NCBI RefSeq assembly: GCF_014132155.1
Contig: NZ_BLJQ01000007.1
Coordinates: 1-64,000 of the forward strand
DNA from: Gluconobacter sp. Gdi
GTDB taxonomy: Bacteria > Pseudomonadota > Alphaproteobacteria > Acetobacterales > Acetobacteraceae
DNA: 64,000 nt
Direction: 5' to 3'
Numbering within the stretch: position 1 is the stretch's first letter; the number at the start of each line of letters is the position of its first letter. The notes below the pieces were generated by a model, which was not told the DNA's origin, searched no databases, and saw only the letters and a program-made list of their open reading frames with translations. A program made the translations under genes and the position numbers. Shown here one piece after another: positions 47,453-57,060 of this stretch.

Positions 47453-48874
47453 CTAAAGAACAGCATGGATCTTCAGGCCAAGCGCATCAACCTCTGGCTT
47501 GTTTTTCTGAAGATTGGTTCTCCAGATATGCTGATAGTCCGGCTGGATCGAAAGGCCACGGAAAACGTGAATATTGTAAGTCGCTTCAAACGTCGTGAGG
47601 TGACTCTGCGGATAATCTGCATTTCCGGGCAGAGATAAACCTTGTCGATACCGGATCCATTGTGATGCTACCAGTTGCGAGCTCGCAAATGTTTCTGACC
47701 ATTCCACACCCATTGTATCCTGCGGACGGCTAGGGATGAGGCCTCTGTCTACAAACCCGGCATAAACCTGATACGTATAGGGGCTGTTGTTGCCCTGACT
47801 TTTCGTGAAGCCGGCAATTGCATAAAGGCCGTGCAGCGGACCATTCCCATTACGGATTAACATCTGGTCTGCCTGAAGCCATATCTGTGTTTTTCCGTTG
47901 GTCCAACGATAGGGCATGCCCGTTCTGGCTGCTGGCTGTAACGCCGTATCGTAATAGACATCCCTGTAATTCGAAGAATCATACGCAACGCCGAACTTGT
48001 AATGGCCCACCAGATTGTTCTTTCCAAAAGACGGTATGAGGCCAATTTCAACGGGAATATAGATGCCGGTATAAAGCTCTGTATCCATCCTGAAACCAGT
48101 ACGGTCGTATCTGTTGGTATTCAGATATGGATTGACACCATACAGGCCAGCCTGGGTGTAAACCCCATGTAATGGCCAGTAACGCACTCTCGTTCCCCAT
48201 GTTGATCCTGGATATGTCGCATACCCTGCCGCTCCACGGGTGAGGGACTTTGGAATGCCGCAGTTCGATTTGTTCATGAACGTGCAGAACAAGGGCGAAT
48301 TAGCAAAGTCGATATTGACCGGCATCTTGCCCAAGGCAATCTGAACCCGGTTCTTGTAAAGGTCCTGCGTTCCATAAACGTATACCAGATGAACGCCGAC
48401 ATTGCCGCCACCACCGTAAATTTCCTGAAAGCCATTAAGGGATCTTTCTCCCATATCAGATGCTAAATTATGGCCCGCGCGGTTGACGAAAACGGCATGG
48501 GTTTTGAGGCCTTTCCACCCAATGAGCCTTTCCCAGTCCAGATCCAGTTCCACCCCGATCTGATGCGCATATCCGGCATCACCCCCATGACCGGCATTCA
48601 GCGCGATGGCACTTTCGCTCGTGTAATCCACGACGATCCCAACCCCCATTTTATTGAGGCGTTTAACCAGTCTTCCCCACGGAAGGACCATGTTTTCCAC
48701 GGGGGGTGTAAAAGGCGTATTGGCGTAGGACGTTGGAGTGTCCAGCGCGAAGAGAGGGGCCGTTTCGGAGATCGGACCACGATACTGAGGATGGGCTGGA
48801 TGGGCGCACAGCCATCCAGCCGAGAGAACACCAAGGGCAATAAGCCTCCGGCGAAAAGACAGGGAATACATCAT
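47453..48874 (-). CDS. OprB-type carbohydrate porin
   Basis: A 473-residue outer-membrane protein with signal peptide (RLIALGVLSAGWLCAHPAHP). The family features include LNAGHGGDAGYAHQIGVELD, NRAGHNLASDMGERSLNGFQ, VQIALGKMPVNIDFANS and EATYNIHVFRGLSIQPDYQH near the end. OprB porins admit sugars. It is the last gene of the LacI-controlled unit (59 bases after the dehydrogenase), which suggests a sugar or sugar acid substrate for that operon. Confidence 0.9.
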   Translation of the reverse strand: MMYSLSFRRRLIALGVLSAGWLCAHPAHPQYRGPISETAPLFALDTPTSYANTPFTPPVENMVLPWGRLVKRLNKMGVGIVVDYTSESAIALNAGHGGDAGYAHQIGVELDLDWERLIGWKGLKTHAVFVNRAGHNLASDMGERSLNGFQEIYGGGGNVGVHLVYVYGTQDLYKNRVQIALGKMPVNIDFANSPLFCTFMNKSNCGIPKSLTRGAAGYATYPGSTWGTRVRYWPLHGVYTQAGLYGVNPYLNTNRYDRTGFRMDTELYTGIYIPVEIGLIPSFGKNNLVGHYKFGVAYDSSNYRDVYYDTALQPAARTGMPYRWTNGKTQIWLQADQMLIRNGNGPLHGLYAIAGFTKSQGNNSPYTYQVYAGFVDRGLIPSRPQDTMGVEWSETFASSQLVASQWIRYRQGLSLPGNADYPQSHLTTFEATYNIHVFRGLSIQPDYQHIWRTNLQKNKPEVDALGLKIHAVL

Positions 48875-48932
48875 GGTATTACCTCGGAGCGAAGCATTGT
48901 TCTGAGCGGAACAGCGCCTGTCCTTGACCCAA

Positions 48933-49865
48933 TCAGATTGACTGCACAGGCGTCAGGAGAGGCACACCCGCAAAATGAGCACCCAGATTGGCGACAACCA
49001 ACTGGCCCATCTGAAGGCGTGTTTCCACCGTAGCGCTGGCGCGGTGCGGCTGTAGAACGACGTTTTTCATCTTGAGAAGGGCTTCTGGAACCGTCGGCTC
49101 GCTTTCGAACACGTCCAGCGCAGCCTTTCCGAGCTTTCCTTGCTGGAGTAGCTCTACCAAGGCCTGCTCATCCACAACACTGCCTCGGGAAACATTTACG
49201 AGCAGACCGCACGGACCGAGGGCTTCCATGACATCACGACTGATGAGATGCCGGGACTGTGCTCCGCCAGAAGCTGCGACGACCAGAATATCGCTCTGTT
49301 CAGCGAGCGCTCGCAGGTCAGGAACAAACGGTGCGTCTGGCAACGCCAGGTCACGGCGGGAATAATAGGAAACGGGCATATCAAAACCACGCGCACGCTT
49401 GGCAATAGCCTGTCCGACCTGTCCCATGCCGACAATTCCAAGTTTCCGTCCCGTGACCTTATGAGCGAGCGGAAGCTGACCAACGCCCCATTGATGGTTC
49501 CGTACGAACTGGTCTCCTGAAACCAGATCGCGCATTGCCGACAGCATGAGCGCCATGGCGAGATCCGCCACATCATCCGTCAGGACGTTCAAGGTTGTAG
49601 TTACGCCAATGCCGCGTCGTGCCGCTTCTTTCAGGTCAACGGCATCCGTTCCCACCCCATTGATGGCAATGACTTCAAGGTTCGACAGAGTTCTCATCAG
49701 CGCTGCTGGCACACCGGTGCCGCCGCCTGTAGCAATCCCCCGAATGCGCGTGGCAACATTAGAGGGAATGGCTGATCCGTCATAACGATGAACGGTATAA
49801 GCCGCATCGAGAAGAGCCTCTATTTCAGGCATCATGGGTTCAACAAGAAGTAGTTCCGGCTTCAT
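48933..49865 (-). CDS. D-2-hydroxyacid dehydrogenase (NAD(P)-dependent)
   Basis: About 310 residues from ATG 49865 (AAAGG upstream); an upstream TTG at 49895 is the alternative. The Rossmann motif LGIVGMGQVGQAIAKRARG is in the middle. LLVNVSRGSVVDEQAL (Arg), the Glu in DVFESEP and the His in LQPHRASAT form the catalytic Arg-Glu-His set. It resembles glyoxylate/hydroxypyruvate reductases. It reduces a 2-keto acid or oxidises a D-2-hydroxy acid in the operon pathway. Confidence 0.9.
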   Translation of the reverse strand: MKPELLLVEPMMPEIEALLDAAYTVHRYDGSAIPSNVATRIRGIATGGGTGVPAALMRTLSNLEVIAINGVGTDAVDLKEAARRGIGVTTTLNVLTDDVADLAMALMLSAMRDLVSGDQFVRNHQWGVGQLPLAHKVTGRKLGIVGMGQVGQAIAKRARGFDMPVSYYSRRDLALPDAPFVPDLRALAEQSDILVVAASGGAQSRHLISRDVMEALGPCGLLVNVSRGSVVDEQALVELLQQGKLGKAALDVFESEPTVPEALLKMKNVVLQPHRASATVETRLQMGQLVVANLGAHFAGVPLLTPVQSI

Positions 49866-49891
49866 GACCGAAAACCTTTCATCAGTTCTTT

Positions 49892-50683
49892 TCAAGGGAG
49901 CGTGACGGAAACTGCCGCTAATGGGCCGATCTGGACTTCTGCGACCGTGCCTGCAGGAACGAATTCAGTTCCAGTCATGGATCCCGTCGTTACGACAGTT
50001 CCCGCCTGTATGGGCAAACCTCTCTTGGCAGCATGATTGGCGAGCCAGACGAGAAGGCGCATCGGATCACCAGCAGAATTTCCACCTGTATGATCAATGA
50101 CCGTTTTACCGTTCAAAATGAGACGGACTGGTTCATCAACGGGTACAAGGCGTTGCCAGTCATCCAGAGGAGTTCCGTAAATCAGAGATCCATGGTTTCC
50201 CTGATCCGCAAGATGGGTCAGGCCCGACTGGGATCCGGGTTTGCAGAAGCGGGTATCGAAAATCTCAATCGCTGCGTGTGCGCTGACAATGGCTTTACGG
50301 ACGTCCTGTTCTGTCCACGGCGTGGAGCGCAGCGGCAGAGACACTCCGAAAACATAAACGATTTCAGCTTCAACACCGTAGAGACGGCATAAACCCACGG
50401 GGAGTTTGGTATCTCCCGAGAAAATCGTGTTCTGGTGCAAAGGGGCGCAGAATGGCTCGCTGTCTGGCGTAGGGGCGCCAACTTTCCACCCTTGGATCGA
50501 TCCAAGAGATGAGATCAGACCACGTGCCACCCGATCCTGTACCGCATATGCGTCTTCTGCATTTTGAGGGGCAGAAGAAGCCGGGATCTGTTGAAGGCAA
50601 TGGCCATTTTTGCGCGCACCCAGAAGCAGGTCTGCATACTGTGCCAATGCATCCGATAAGGGAGAGAAAACATCAGATTTCAT
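49892..50683 (-). CDS. 2-keto-4-pentenoate hydratase-like protein (FAH fold)
   Basis: About 263 residues from ATG 50683 (GAGG 6 bases upstream); ATG 50698 is also in frame. The fumarylacetoacetase-like hydratase fold is seen from KVGAPTPDSEPFCAPLH, the metal-binding VEAEIVYVFG with Glu pair, and GTVVTTGSMTGTEFVPAGT near the end. It probably hydrates or cleaves a 2-keto acid intermediate. The stop lies between the two candidate starts of the dehydrogenase downstream. Confidence 0.88.
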   Translation of the reverse strand: MKSDVFSPLSDALAQYADLLLGARKNGHCLQQIPASSAPQNAEDAYAVQDRVARGLISSLGSIQGWKVGAPTPDSEPFCAPLHQNTIFSGDTKLPVGLCRLYGVEAEIVYVFGVSLPLRSTPWTEQDVRKAIVSAHAAIEIFDTRFCKPGSQSGLTHLADQGNHGSLIYGTPLDDWQRLVPVDEPVRLILNGKTVIDHTGGNSAGDPMRLLVWLANHAAKRGLPIQAGTVVTTGSMTGTEFVPAGTVAEVQIGPLAAVSVTLP

Positions 50684-50793
50684 GTTAACCTCAGACATAA
50701 ATGGAGCATGATGCGTCCGGAAGGTTCGGTTGCATTTCAGGTGGAAATCAAAAAGGAAGGATTAGGAATAGTTCTGGATCAGGGGAGGACTTT

Positions 50794-52209
50794 TTAGAAC
50801 ACGTCGTCCTGAGACATCAGGTCTCTTCCTCTAGTTTCAGGAATGAAGAACGTTGCCAGCACGGCCAATCCCGCCAGAAAGATCACATAGGTTGCGAGTG
50901 GTATCCATGCGAACTTCCCGCTTGCGACACCACCGATATTGAAACGCGCGAACATCGTGATCAGGAACTGCCCGACCATGGGGGAAACACCTCCTGCAAT
51001 TACGGATGAAAATTCACGCGTAAACGAAACGGCCGTGTAACGGTGCCGCACCCCGAACATCTCAGGCAGGAAGGCGCCTTGTGTACCGAACATTCCCCAG
51101 GTTGCGACGCCCAGAGCCAGGGACAGCGCAATCATCGAAAGAACCGGGTTTCCTTGGCTGAAGACATACCAGACAGGAATAGCGGTGACAGCCTGCAAGA
51201 TGGCAAATGCACGATATACTCGGACACGTCCGTAGCGATCACTTAGCCATCCAGCTCCCGGAATGGTAACGGCACCCACGAATGCAGCGCCGATCAGGGC
51301 GAGGGTGCCCCATTTGCTACTCATCCCGACCGTATGCACCAGGTAGCTAATCGACAGCACCTGATAGATGGATGAGCCGCCATTTTCGGCCATGCGTAGG
51401 CCAAGACCGGCCGTGATGGGGCGCCACGATGTGGTCAGGACCTGCCGGATGGGCATGACCTCTTCATGCTCTTCCTCTTCCTTCAGCTTTGCGAAAGCTG
51501 GGGATTCCTTCAGTTTCAGCCGCATATAGAGAGCAATGACGAGAAGAAATGCACTCCCGAGAAATGGCGCGCGCCAGATCCAGGTCTCTGCAATATTTGG
51601 TACACCTGTAAGCATACCAAAATAGATCAAGCCAGCCGCGACCGTTCCCATCTGAATCCCGAGAAAGGGAAGGGCAGCGAAGTATCCACGGCGCTCTCTT
51701 GGGGCAGATTCCGTCATCATGACGGCCGCACCGGCCTGTTCAGCACCCGCGCCAAATCCTTGTAAAATGCGCATTAAGACAAGCAAAATAGGGGCTGCAA
51801 TGCCAATTGTGGCATAAGACGGAATGAGGCCGATGGCAGCACTTGCCAACCCCATGAGCGTTACGGTCAGGAGCAGGACTTTTTTGCGTCCGTGACGGTC
51901 CCCCAGTCGACCGAAAAATACGCCGCCAATCGGTCGGACCGCAAACCCAATGAAATAGGTTGCGAAACTTGCAACCAGTCCCATGCCAGGAATGGTGCTT
52001 GGGAAGAAAAGGGGCCCGAACACCAGAGCAGAGGCCAGACTGTAGAGCGCGAAATCGTAATATTCCATGGCGCTCCCGACAGAGCATGTCCAGGCAGCAC
52101 GGCGTAGTTCTTCGGGCGCCATTTCAGGACGCTGTGACAAGGCTTCAGTCATAGCTAGGGGCCGCTCCTGATCAAGGGGAAGAGACGTCGTCATCGTTGT
52201 TGCGCTCAT
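50794..52209 (-). CDS. MHS-family metabolite:H+ symporter (MFS)
   Basis: A 471-residue inner-membrane symporter of the ShiA/KgtP/ProP branch. MEYYDFALYSLASALVFGPL, FIGFAVRPIGGVFFGRLGDR, HGRKKVLLLTVTLMGL and the loop ESAPRERRGYFAALPFLG are hallmarks. It overlaps the Gfo/Idh gene by 4 bases. It probably imports the organic acid or sugar acid used by the operon. Confidence 0.92.
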   Translation of the reverse strand: MSATTMTTSLPLDQERPLAMTEALSQRPEMAPEELRRAAWTCSVGSAMEYYDFALYSLASALVFGPLFFPSTIPGMGLVASFATYFIGFAVRPIGGVFFGRLGDRHGRKKVLLLTVTLMGLASAAIGLIPSYATIGIAAPILLVLMRILQGFGAGAEQAGAAVMMTESAPRERRGYFAALPFLGIQMGTVAAGLIYFGMLTGVPNIAETWIWRAPFLGSAFLLVIALYMRLKLKESPAFAKLKEEEEHEEVMPIRQVLTTSWRPITAGLGLRMAENGGSSIYQVLSISYLVHTVGMSSKWGTLALIGAAFVGAVTIPGAGWLSDRYGRVRVYRAFAILQAVTAIPVWYVFSQGNPVLSMIALSLALGVATWGMFGTQGAFLPEMFGVRHRYTAVSFTREFSSVIAGGVSPMVGQFLITMFARFNIGGVASGKFAWIPLATYVIFLAGLAVLATFFIPETRGRDLMSQDDVF

Positions 52210-53210
52210 GATGGGATGACCTTTATTTCTCGTCCTGTCCGAGCGGATTCTTTGAGGGCCAGTGCAATCCTGAGAGATGCCACCCCATCCTCACCTGTTG
52301 CGGCAGGTGTTCCTTTGCCATCGATAGCGGCAAGAAAACGAGCGACGCTGTAGCGGTAAAGATTATGGTGAGTGAGGGACATTGGATGTTCACCCTCTGC
52401 GTTCCGCAGAGAAAGACTTCCTACTGGTTTCTGGGACATGCAATCCCGTGCGATAAGAGCTCCCTCGTCCCCATAAAGCTCTACGCCCCCCGGAGCGTAG
52501 GGAACAGCGTAAGACCCGTGGATCTGCACGAGGACATCTCCGGGGAAGCGCATGACGGCCATAAGGCCATCTTCAATGCCAGAGACACTTTTCCGTCCGC
52601 TCTGCGTCATGGCGAACACCGACAGAGGATCAGCTCCTAGCAAGAAGCGTAGCGTGTCAATGTCATGAATAGTACTATCGAGGATCAGCCCACCCCCGGC
52701 ATCATTCAAGCGCCATCCATCCATCGCTTTGGCAAGATAATTGGCATGGAAAACGCGAGCGGCGTTTAATTTCCCGATTGTTCCAGTACGCAATTGCTCT
52801 CTGAGGGCGATATGTACGGCGGAACACCGCAAATGATGGTTAGTACCAAGAACGACACCCATCTCATGACAGACACGGACAATGTCTTCAGCATCGTTCA
52901 GCGATAAAGCTAGTGGTTTCTCGCAGAGAACGTGCTTGCCAGCACGCGCGGCAGCAAGGGCCTGGTCTTTATGGAACTCATTTCGGGAGCTGATATAGAC
53001 TGCCTGAATTTCCGGATCTTGCAGAATATCCTCAAGCACCGTTGTATTGCAGGGAATACCATTGGCCTGCGCGTAGGTTTTTCCTCTGTCCGCATTCTGA
53101 CCGAAAACAGTGCAGATTATACTTTCCTTCTGCGAGCGAATGGCATCAATCATCCACTCCTGTGCTACATTACTGGCCCCAATCAGAGCCCATTTCATGG
53201 GTGTTGTCAT
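52206..53210 (-). CDS. Gfo/Idh/MocA-family oxidoreductase
   Basis: A 334-residue NAD(P)-dependent dehydrogenase. The N-terminus ALIGASNVAQEWMIDAIRSQ is the Rossmann strand; YISSRNEFHKDQALAAARAG followed by KHVLCEKPLAL is the family signature with the EKP lysine; GGLILDSTIHDIDTLRFLLG provides the conserved Asp-His region. The start has AGGAGG 4-5 bases upstream. It is the first gene of the operon and would oxidise a sugar, inositol or sugar acid. Confidence 0.92.
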   Translation of the reverse strand: MTTPMKWALIGASNVAQEWMIDAIRSQKESIICTVFGQNADRGKTYAQANGIPCNTTVLEDILQDPEIQAVYISSRNEFHKDQALAAARAGKHVLCEKPLALSLNDAEDIVRVCHEMGVVLGTNHHLRCSAVHIALREQLRTGTIGKLNAARVFHANYLAKAMDGWRLNDAGGGLILDSTIHDIDTLRFLLGADPLSVFAMTQSGRKSVSGIEDGLMAVMRFPGDVLVQIHGSYAVPYAPGGVELYGDEGALIARDCMSQKPVGSLSLRNAEGEHPMSLTHHNLYRYSVARFLAAIDGKGTPAATGEDGVASLRIALALKESARTGREIKVIPS

Positions 53211-53256
53211 AAGCCCTCCTTGAATTTCATCTATGGCGACGAAACAGAACTTTTAA

Positions 53257-53270
53257 TTAGATCGATCTAA
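53257..53270. promoter_or_regulatory. Perfect palindrome, candidate LacI operator
   Basis: TTAGATCGATCTAA is a perfect 14-base palindrome with the central CG common to LacI-family operators. It lies about 47 bases upstream of the first operon gene and downstream of the LacI-family gene. A second inverted repeat (ATCAC and GTGAT around a T-rich loop at 53366-53382) lies nearer the regulator stop and may be its terminator. Confidence 0.6.
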
Positions 53271-53410
53271 AAGACCGTAGTTCACACAAGGAACGCTAAT
53301 TTTGAGAGAAAGTCACATAAATAACGTTAGCCAAACGTCACTCTTGTGTGATTATATGATTTTGTATCACGTTTTTTGTGATCGTATCGTCGTTTAGGTG
53401 GGGAAAGACA

Positions 53411-54442
53411 TCACCTTAGGTGAGCATTTTCGCCACAACTGTCACGGATGATTAGCTGGGGAGAGAGAATAATATGTTCCCTTGAACGCTCGGGGTTCTC
53501 AAGTCGAGCCTGAAGAAGATTCGCAGCGGCTCGACCGATATCGCGGGGACCGGTGGCGATGGTCGTTAAAGCGGGATATGACGCCGATGCTTGAGGCAAA
53601 TCATCCATCCCGATAACTGCAAACTCTTTACCCACGGCAATACCATGCGCCTGAAGACGGTTCATGACATTTAAGGCCATGATATCATTGTAACAGATAG
53701 CTGAGTCGGGAGGATCGGAGGACTTTAGCAGCGTATCAAACACTGCTTCGTCATAGGTGTTTTCTGCTCCACCCGGGACAATCAGGGTTTGGGGGAGGTG
53801 ATGCAATGCCATCGCACGCATGAATCCTTCACAACGAGCCTGGGCGGCAGAATGAACGTTCATATTGCCAACGAACATGATTCGTCTACGACCAGTCCGA
53901 ACGAGATGCGTTACTGCTTTCTCAATACCGACAGCGTAATCGGCCGCCACATAGTCACTCTCATCTGAAGAAACTTGCCGGAGAGCCTGCACGAAAGGCA
54001 GCTTTAACCGCTCAAGATCGTCAAGAAGCGTCTGGCAACTTCCCACAGCAGGGCAGATGATGACCCCATCAACGTTGTGCTCTCGCAGCCGTTGTAACTG
54101 GCGAGCCTGGCGATCAGCTGATTCATTGCTATTGGCGATGAAGCAGACAACGTCATTGGTATCATTGATCTCATCAACTCCCGCTGTCAGCTCACTGAAA
54201 AAGGGGTTCGCAATATTGGGAAGGACGAGACCAATTGTATGAGTCCGGTTCTGTCTGAGGTTTGCTGCACCCCGATTGTAAATATACCCAAGACGTTTCA
54301 TGACCTCCTGAACACGCTCGCGCGTTTCGGTCGCAACCAGAGGACTTTCGCGCAGGACCAACGAGGCTGTCGCTCTGGACACGCCAGCTTCACGAGCAAC
54401 TGCAAGGAGGCTGACAGGTTGTAAAGAACCAGGTTTTTTCAT
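53411..54442 (-). CDS. LacI-family transcriptional regulator
   Basis: A 343-residue regulator. The N-terminal HTH reads VSLLAVAREAGVSRATASLV with the hinge YNRGAANLRQNRTHTIGLVL; a periplasmic-binding-protein-like effector domain follows (LPNIANPFFSELTAGVDEIN; VIGMDDLPQASASYPALTTI). It is upstream of, and same-strand with, the Gfo/Idh-MHS-FAH-dehydrogenase-porin operon and very likely represses it until a sugar-type inducer binds. Confidence 0.93.
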   Translation of the reverse strand: MKKPGSLQPVSLLAVAREAGVSRATASLVLRESPLVATETRERVQEVMKRLGYIYNRGAANLRQNRTHTIGLVLPNIANPFFSELTAGVDEINDTNDVVCFIANSNESADRQARQLQRLREHNVDGVIICPAVGSCQTLLDDLERLKLPFVQALRQVSSDESDYVAADYAVGIEKAVTHLVRTGRRRIMFVGNMNVHSAAQARCEGFMRAMALHHLPQTLIVPGGAENTYDEAVFDTLLKSSDPPDSAICYNDIMALNVMNRLQAHGIAVGKEFAVIGMDDLPQASASYPALTTIATGPRDIGRAAANLLQARLENPERSREHIILSPQLIIRDSCGENAHLR

Positions 54443-54489
54443 GAAACCGCAATGACGTTTTGATCAAAGGAATTCTGAGAAGGAAGAGT

Positions 54490-55000
54490 TCAACGCAGAT
54501 ACAGGTAACGTCTGATCATAGCTACTCCCCGGCTCCAAAGATACTCCTGTAACTTGTGTGAGGCGTAACCACGATCGCAGACGACATAGATCGGTGGGTA
54601 TGGCAGATTATCGAGTAGGGCGTAGGCACACGGTAATTCGTGCGCCTGTCCGGGCGAAAGCGTAAAGGACAATGCCCTGCCATGTCCGTCTGCAGCTACG
54701 CAAACCTGTGTGCCATCGAGAAAAACCGTGCCGAGGGCCTAGTCCCTGTTTTGACCTTTTCAAGAGGCGCTGCCATACACCGAGTTTCGAGCATCAAATG
54801 AACAGTTGTGCCGCGATCCACTAGGGACCAAACTCAGGCGGAAGGGCGCGCCATTTCGCGCCGTTCTAATGGCGCCAGAAAATCGCGGATATCGTCCGTC
54901 GAAGGTTCTTCGGTGGGATTTTGTCCTTCGGACGGACTTCCTCGATCAAGGTCTCCCAGACGGACTATGGGGTATCAGAAAAGACAGACTGCATCATGCT
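54490..55000 (-). pseudogene. Decayed IS5-family transposase
   Basis: The minus strand from 55000 encodes MMQSVFSDTP, a stop, then SVWETLIEEVRPKDK, TISAIFWRH, NGAKWRALPPEFGP, later VFLDGTQVCVAADG, and finally FTLSPGQAHELPCAYALLDN with YVVCDRGYASHKLQEYLWSR. These are consecutive parts of an IS5-type DDE transposase in shifting frames with stops. The C-terminal catalytic Glu region is missing. The same 5-prime end is repeated at 19310-19431. Confidence 0.85.
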
Positions 55001-55223
55001 CATAATAAACAGTTATGCAGCCAAAATTGTCATTCAAAGCCTAACAGGTCTTAGTTTCGGAATTGATCAGAATCAATATTTAATGATGATCATGGTGCGA
55101 TATTATGAAAATTGATGACAATAGAAGCTCTCTTTTTTGAATGATTGAGAAAAATAAGTATTCAGAAATTTTTAGGATAGCTAATTTTTGTTAGGCTAAG
55201 GGTTCATAGCCAGAACATGACAG

Positions 55224-56061
55224 ATGCGTCATGGCAGCGCCAAGACCACGGCCGCCGTGCGAGCAGCACTACAGCGATCGCAGGCTTTGCTCGCGGCGCT
55301 GATCGAGGAGCTTGGGATCAACCCTCCAGTTAAATGGTGGAAGCGTCAGACTGTCGAGGACCAGAAGACGGGACCAAAAGAGCCCCGATCAACGGTCCTT
55401 TCCGAGACGGACCAAGCGATGATCGTGGCATTTCGCCGGCATACGTTGCTATCGCTGGATGACTATCTTGATGCCCGATAGGCCAGCATTCCCCATCTGA
55501 CACGCTCGGCCCTGCATCGCTGCTTTCAACGTCAAGAGATATCCCGACTTCCGGATATGGAGGGAGACAAGCCCAAACGACAGCGTTTCAAACGCCATCC
55601 TATCGGCTTTTTTCACATCGATATTGCCGAGGTCCAGACTGTTGAAGGCAAGCTGTATCTCTTCGTTGTCATTGACCGGACAAGCACATTCGCTGTCACA
55701 CATCTGGTCGAGAAAGCCGACCGAAGAACGCCTGGGAATTCCTCGAGCATCTCCTAAGCGTCATTCCTTACCGGGGGCATACCATTCTGACCGATAATGG
55801 GATCCAGTTCGCTCACCAACCCCGTAATCGCAATGCGGCCTGGTCGCGTCCCATGCGCTTCGACATGATCTGAAGCGCATGGGATCTAATATCGTCTGAT
55901 GAAACCAAATCACTCATGGACCAATGGTCAGGTTAAACGGATGAGCTGAACAATCAAAAAGGCAACCGTCAAGCGCTTCCATTACGACAGCCATGAGGAG
56001 CTGAGGACACATCTCAGCGACTTCATGGCAGCAATCCACACCATCAAACCACGGGAGTAAA
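55224..56061 (+). pseudogene. Decayed IS481-family transposase
   Basis: The start reads MRHGSAKTTAAVRAALQRSQ; GPKEPRSTVL and IVAFRRHTLLSLDDYLDAR follow, then an in-frame stop at 55479-55481. The same frame continues with IPHLTRSALHRCFQRQEISR, GFFHIDIAEVQTVEGKLYLF and VVIDRTSTFA, then shifts near 55730 to FLEHLLSVIPYRGHTILTDN, and later NGQVKRMS and TVKRFHYDSHEELRTHLSDF. These are ordered parts of an IS481-type integrase-fold transposase. At least two frameshifts and two stops make it inactive. Confidence 0.88.
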
Positions 56062-56445
56062 CAGTTAGGCAAACGGAGCCATCATTCGGGGCCGCGCGAT
56101 CTGGATTTTTGCGAAAAGTGCGGCCGGTATCGACCGAGTGCTTGTCCTGATTAAGGCCTTCAAGGCGGTTACGAAAGAGCGCATGCTTTTGCGGCCAACT
56201 ACTCCCAGGCTCGACATCGCGGTTATCGCGAAAGAGGCAATGCTGTCGTCCGCAACGGTTTAAAAAACGAATGGAGTTTGCTTACGACTTTACAATCCGT
56301 TCCACGAAAAGGCGCAATCCAGCTGAAATTACCGCAAGCGAACCGTATGCCGAGATAGAAGTTATTTTCCTCCCAATCGTTCAGTTTTTTTTATTCCATG
56401 TTGTGCGTCCCGTAGTTCCAGATTGATCGGCCTGTTTCCTGCAAG
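56062..56445. other. Unassigned stretch between IS481 remnant and recombinase
   Basis: About 380 bases with a few short readable pieces (for example SAAGIDRVLVLIKAFKAVTK near 56117) cut by stops. They may be the end of a lost gene. No family could be assigned. Confidence 0.4.
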
Positions 56446-57060
56446 TTATTGAGATAAAGAGGTATCATGGAGCGGGGAGATTTGAAGGGGTGTCCTTTTA
56501 CGAATTTTTGCGGTTGTGAGGCGCCGCGAAAGTGTCCTGGAGGATACGTTTAGAGAACGGGCAATGTCGGTCAGGCCTTCGGTCCCGTCTTCCAGGCGAG
56601 ATAACGCGATATCCAGATCCTGTTCGGAAAGTAGACGAGGACGGCCCAACGTCTTACCTCGCACGCGTGCTGCGGCAAGGCCAGCTCGGGTTCTTTCAGC
56701 AATGATGGATCGTTCGAATTCGGCTAATGCAGCCATCATATGGAACATTAGCCGGCCGCCGGAGGATGCAGTATCAATGTGTTCTGTTATCGAACGAAAA
56801 TGTATTCCCTTCTTGCTTAACCGTTCCATGAGTTGGACTAACCCAAACAAAGAGCGTCCAAGTCGGTCAAGTCGCCAGACAACCAGGGTGCAGCCTTCAT
56901 GAAGATGTTGCATTGCTGCGTCCAAACCTGAGCGGGAAAATTTACTACCTGATTCTCCTTGATCGGTGAAAATTCGACTACAACCAGCAGCCCGGAGTGC
57001 TTGGATCTGTAGATCCAGTTTTTGCTCTTCTGTAGAAACCCGAGCGTAGCCGATGATCAT
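56446..57060 (-). CDS. Serine recombinase (resolvase/invertase family)
   Basis: About 204 residues from ATG 57060; an upstream ATG at 57138 exists but the protein fold starts at MIIGYARVSTEEQKLDLQ. The catalytic Ser is in RVSTEEQ (about residue 10), the conserved DRLGRS stretch is near 68, and MAALAEFERSIIAERTRAGL is typical. A C-terminal HTH (LTDIARSLNVSSRTLSRRL) binds DNA. It could be a plasmid or transposon resolvase or an invertase. It looks intact, unlike the surrounding transposase wreckage. Confidence 0.9.
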   Translation of the reverse strand: MIIGYARVSTEEQKLDLQIQALRAAGCSRIFTDQGESGSKFSRSGLDAAMQHLHEGCTLVVWRLDRLGRSLFGLVQLMERLSKKGIHFRSITEHIDTASSGGRLMFHMMAALAEFERSIIAERTRAGLAAARVRGKTLGRPRLLSEQDLDIALSRLEDGTEGLTDIARSLNVSSRTLSRRLTTAKIRKRTPLQISPLHDTSLSQ

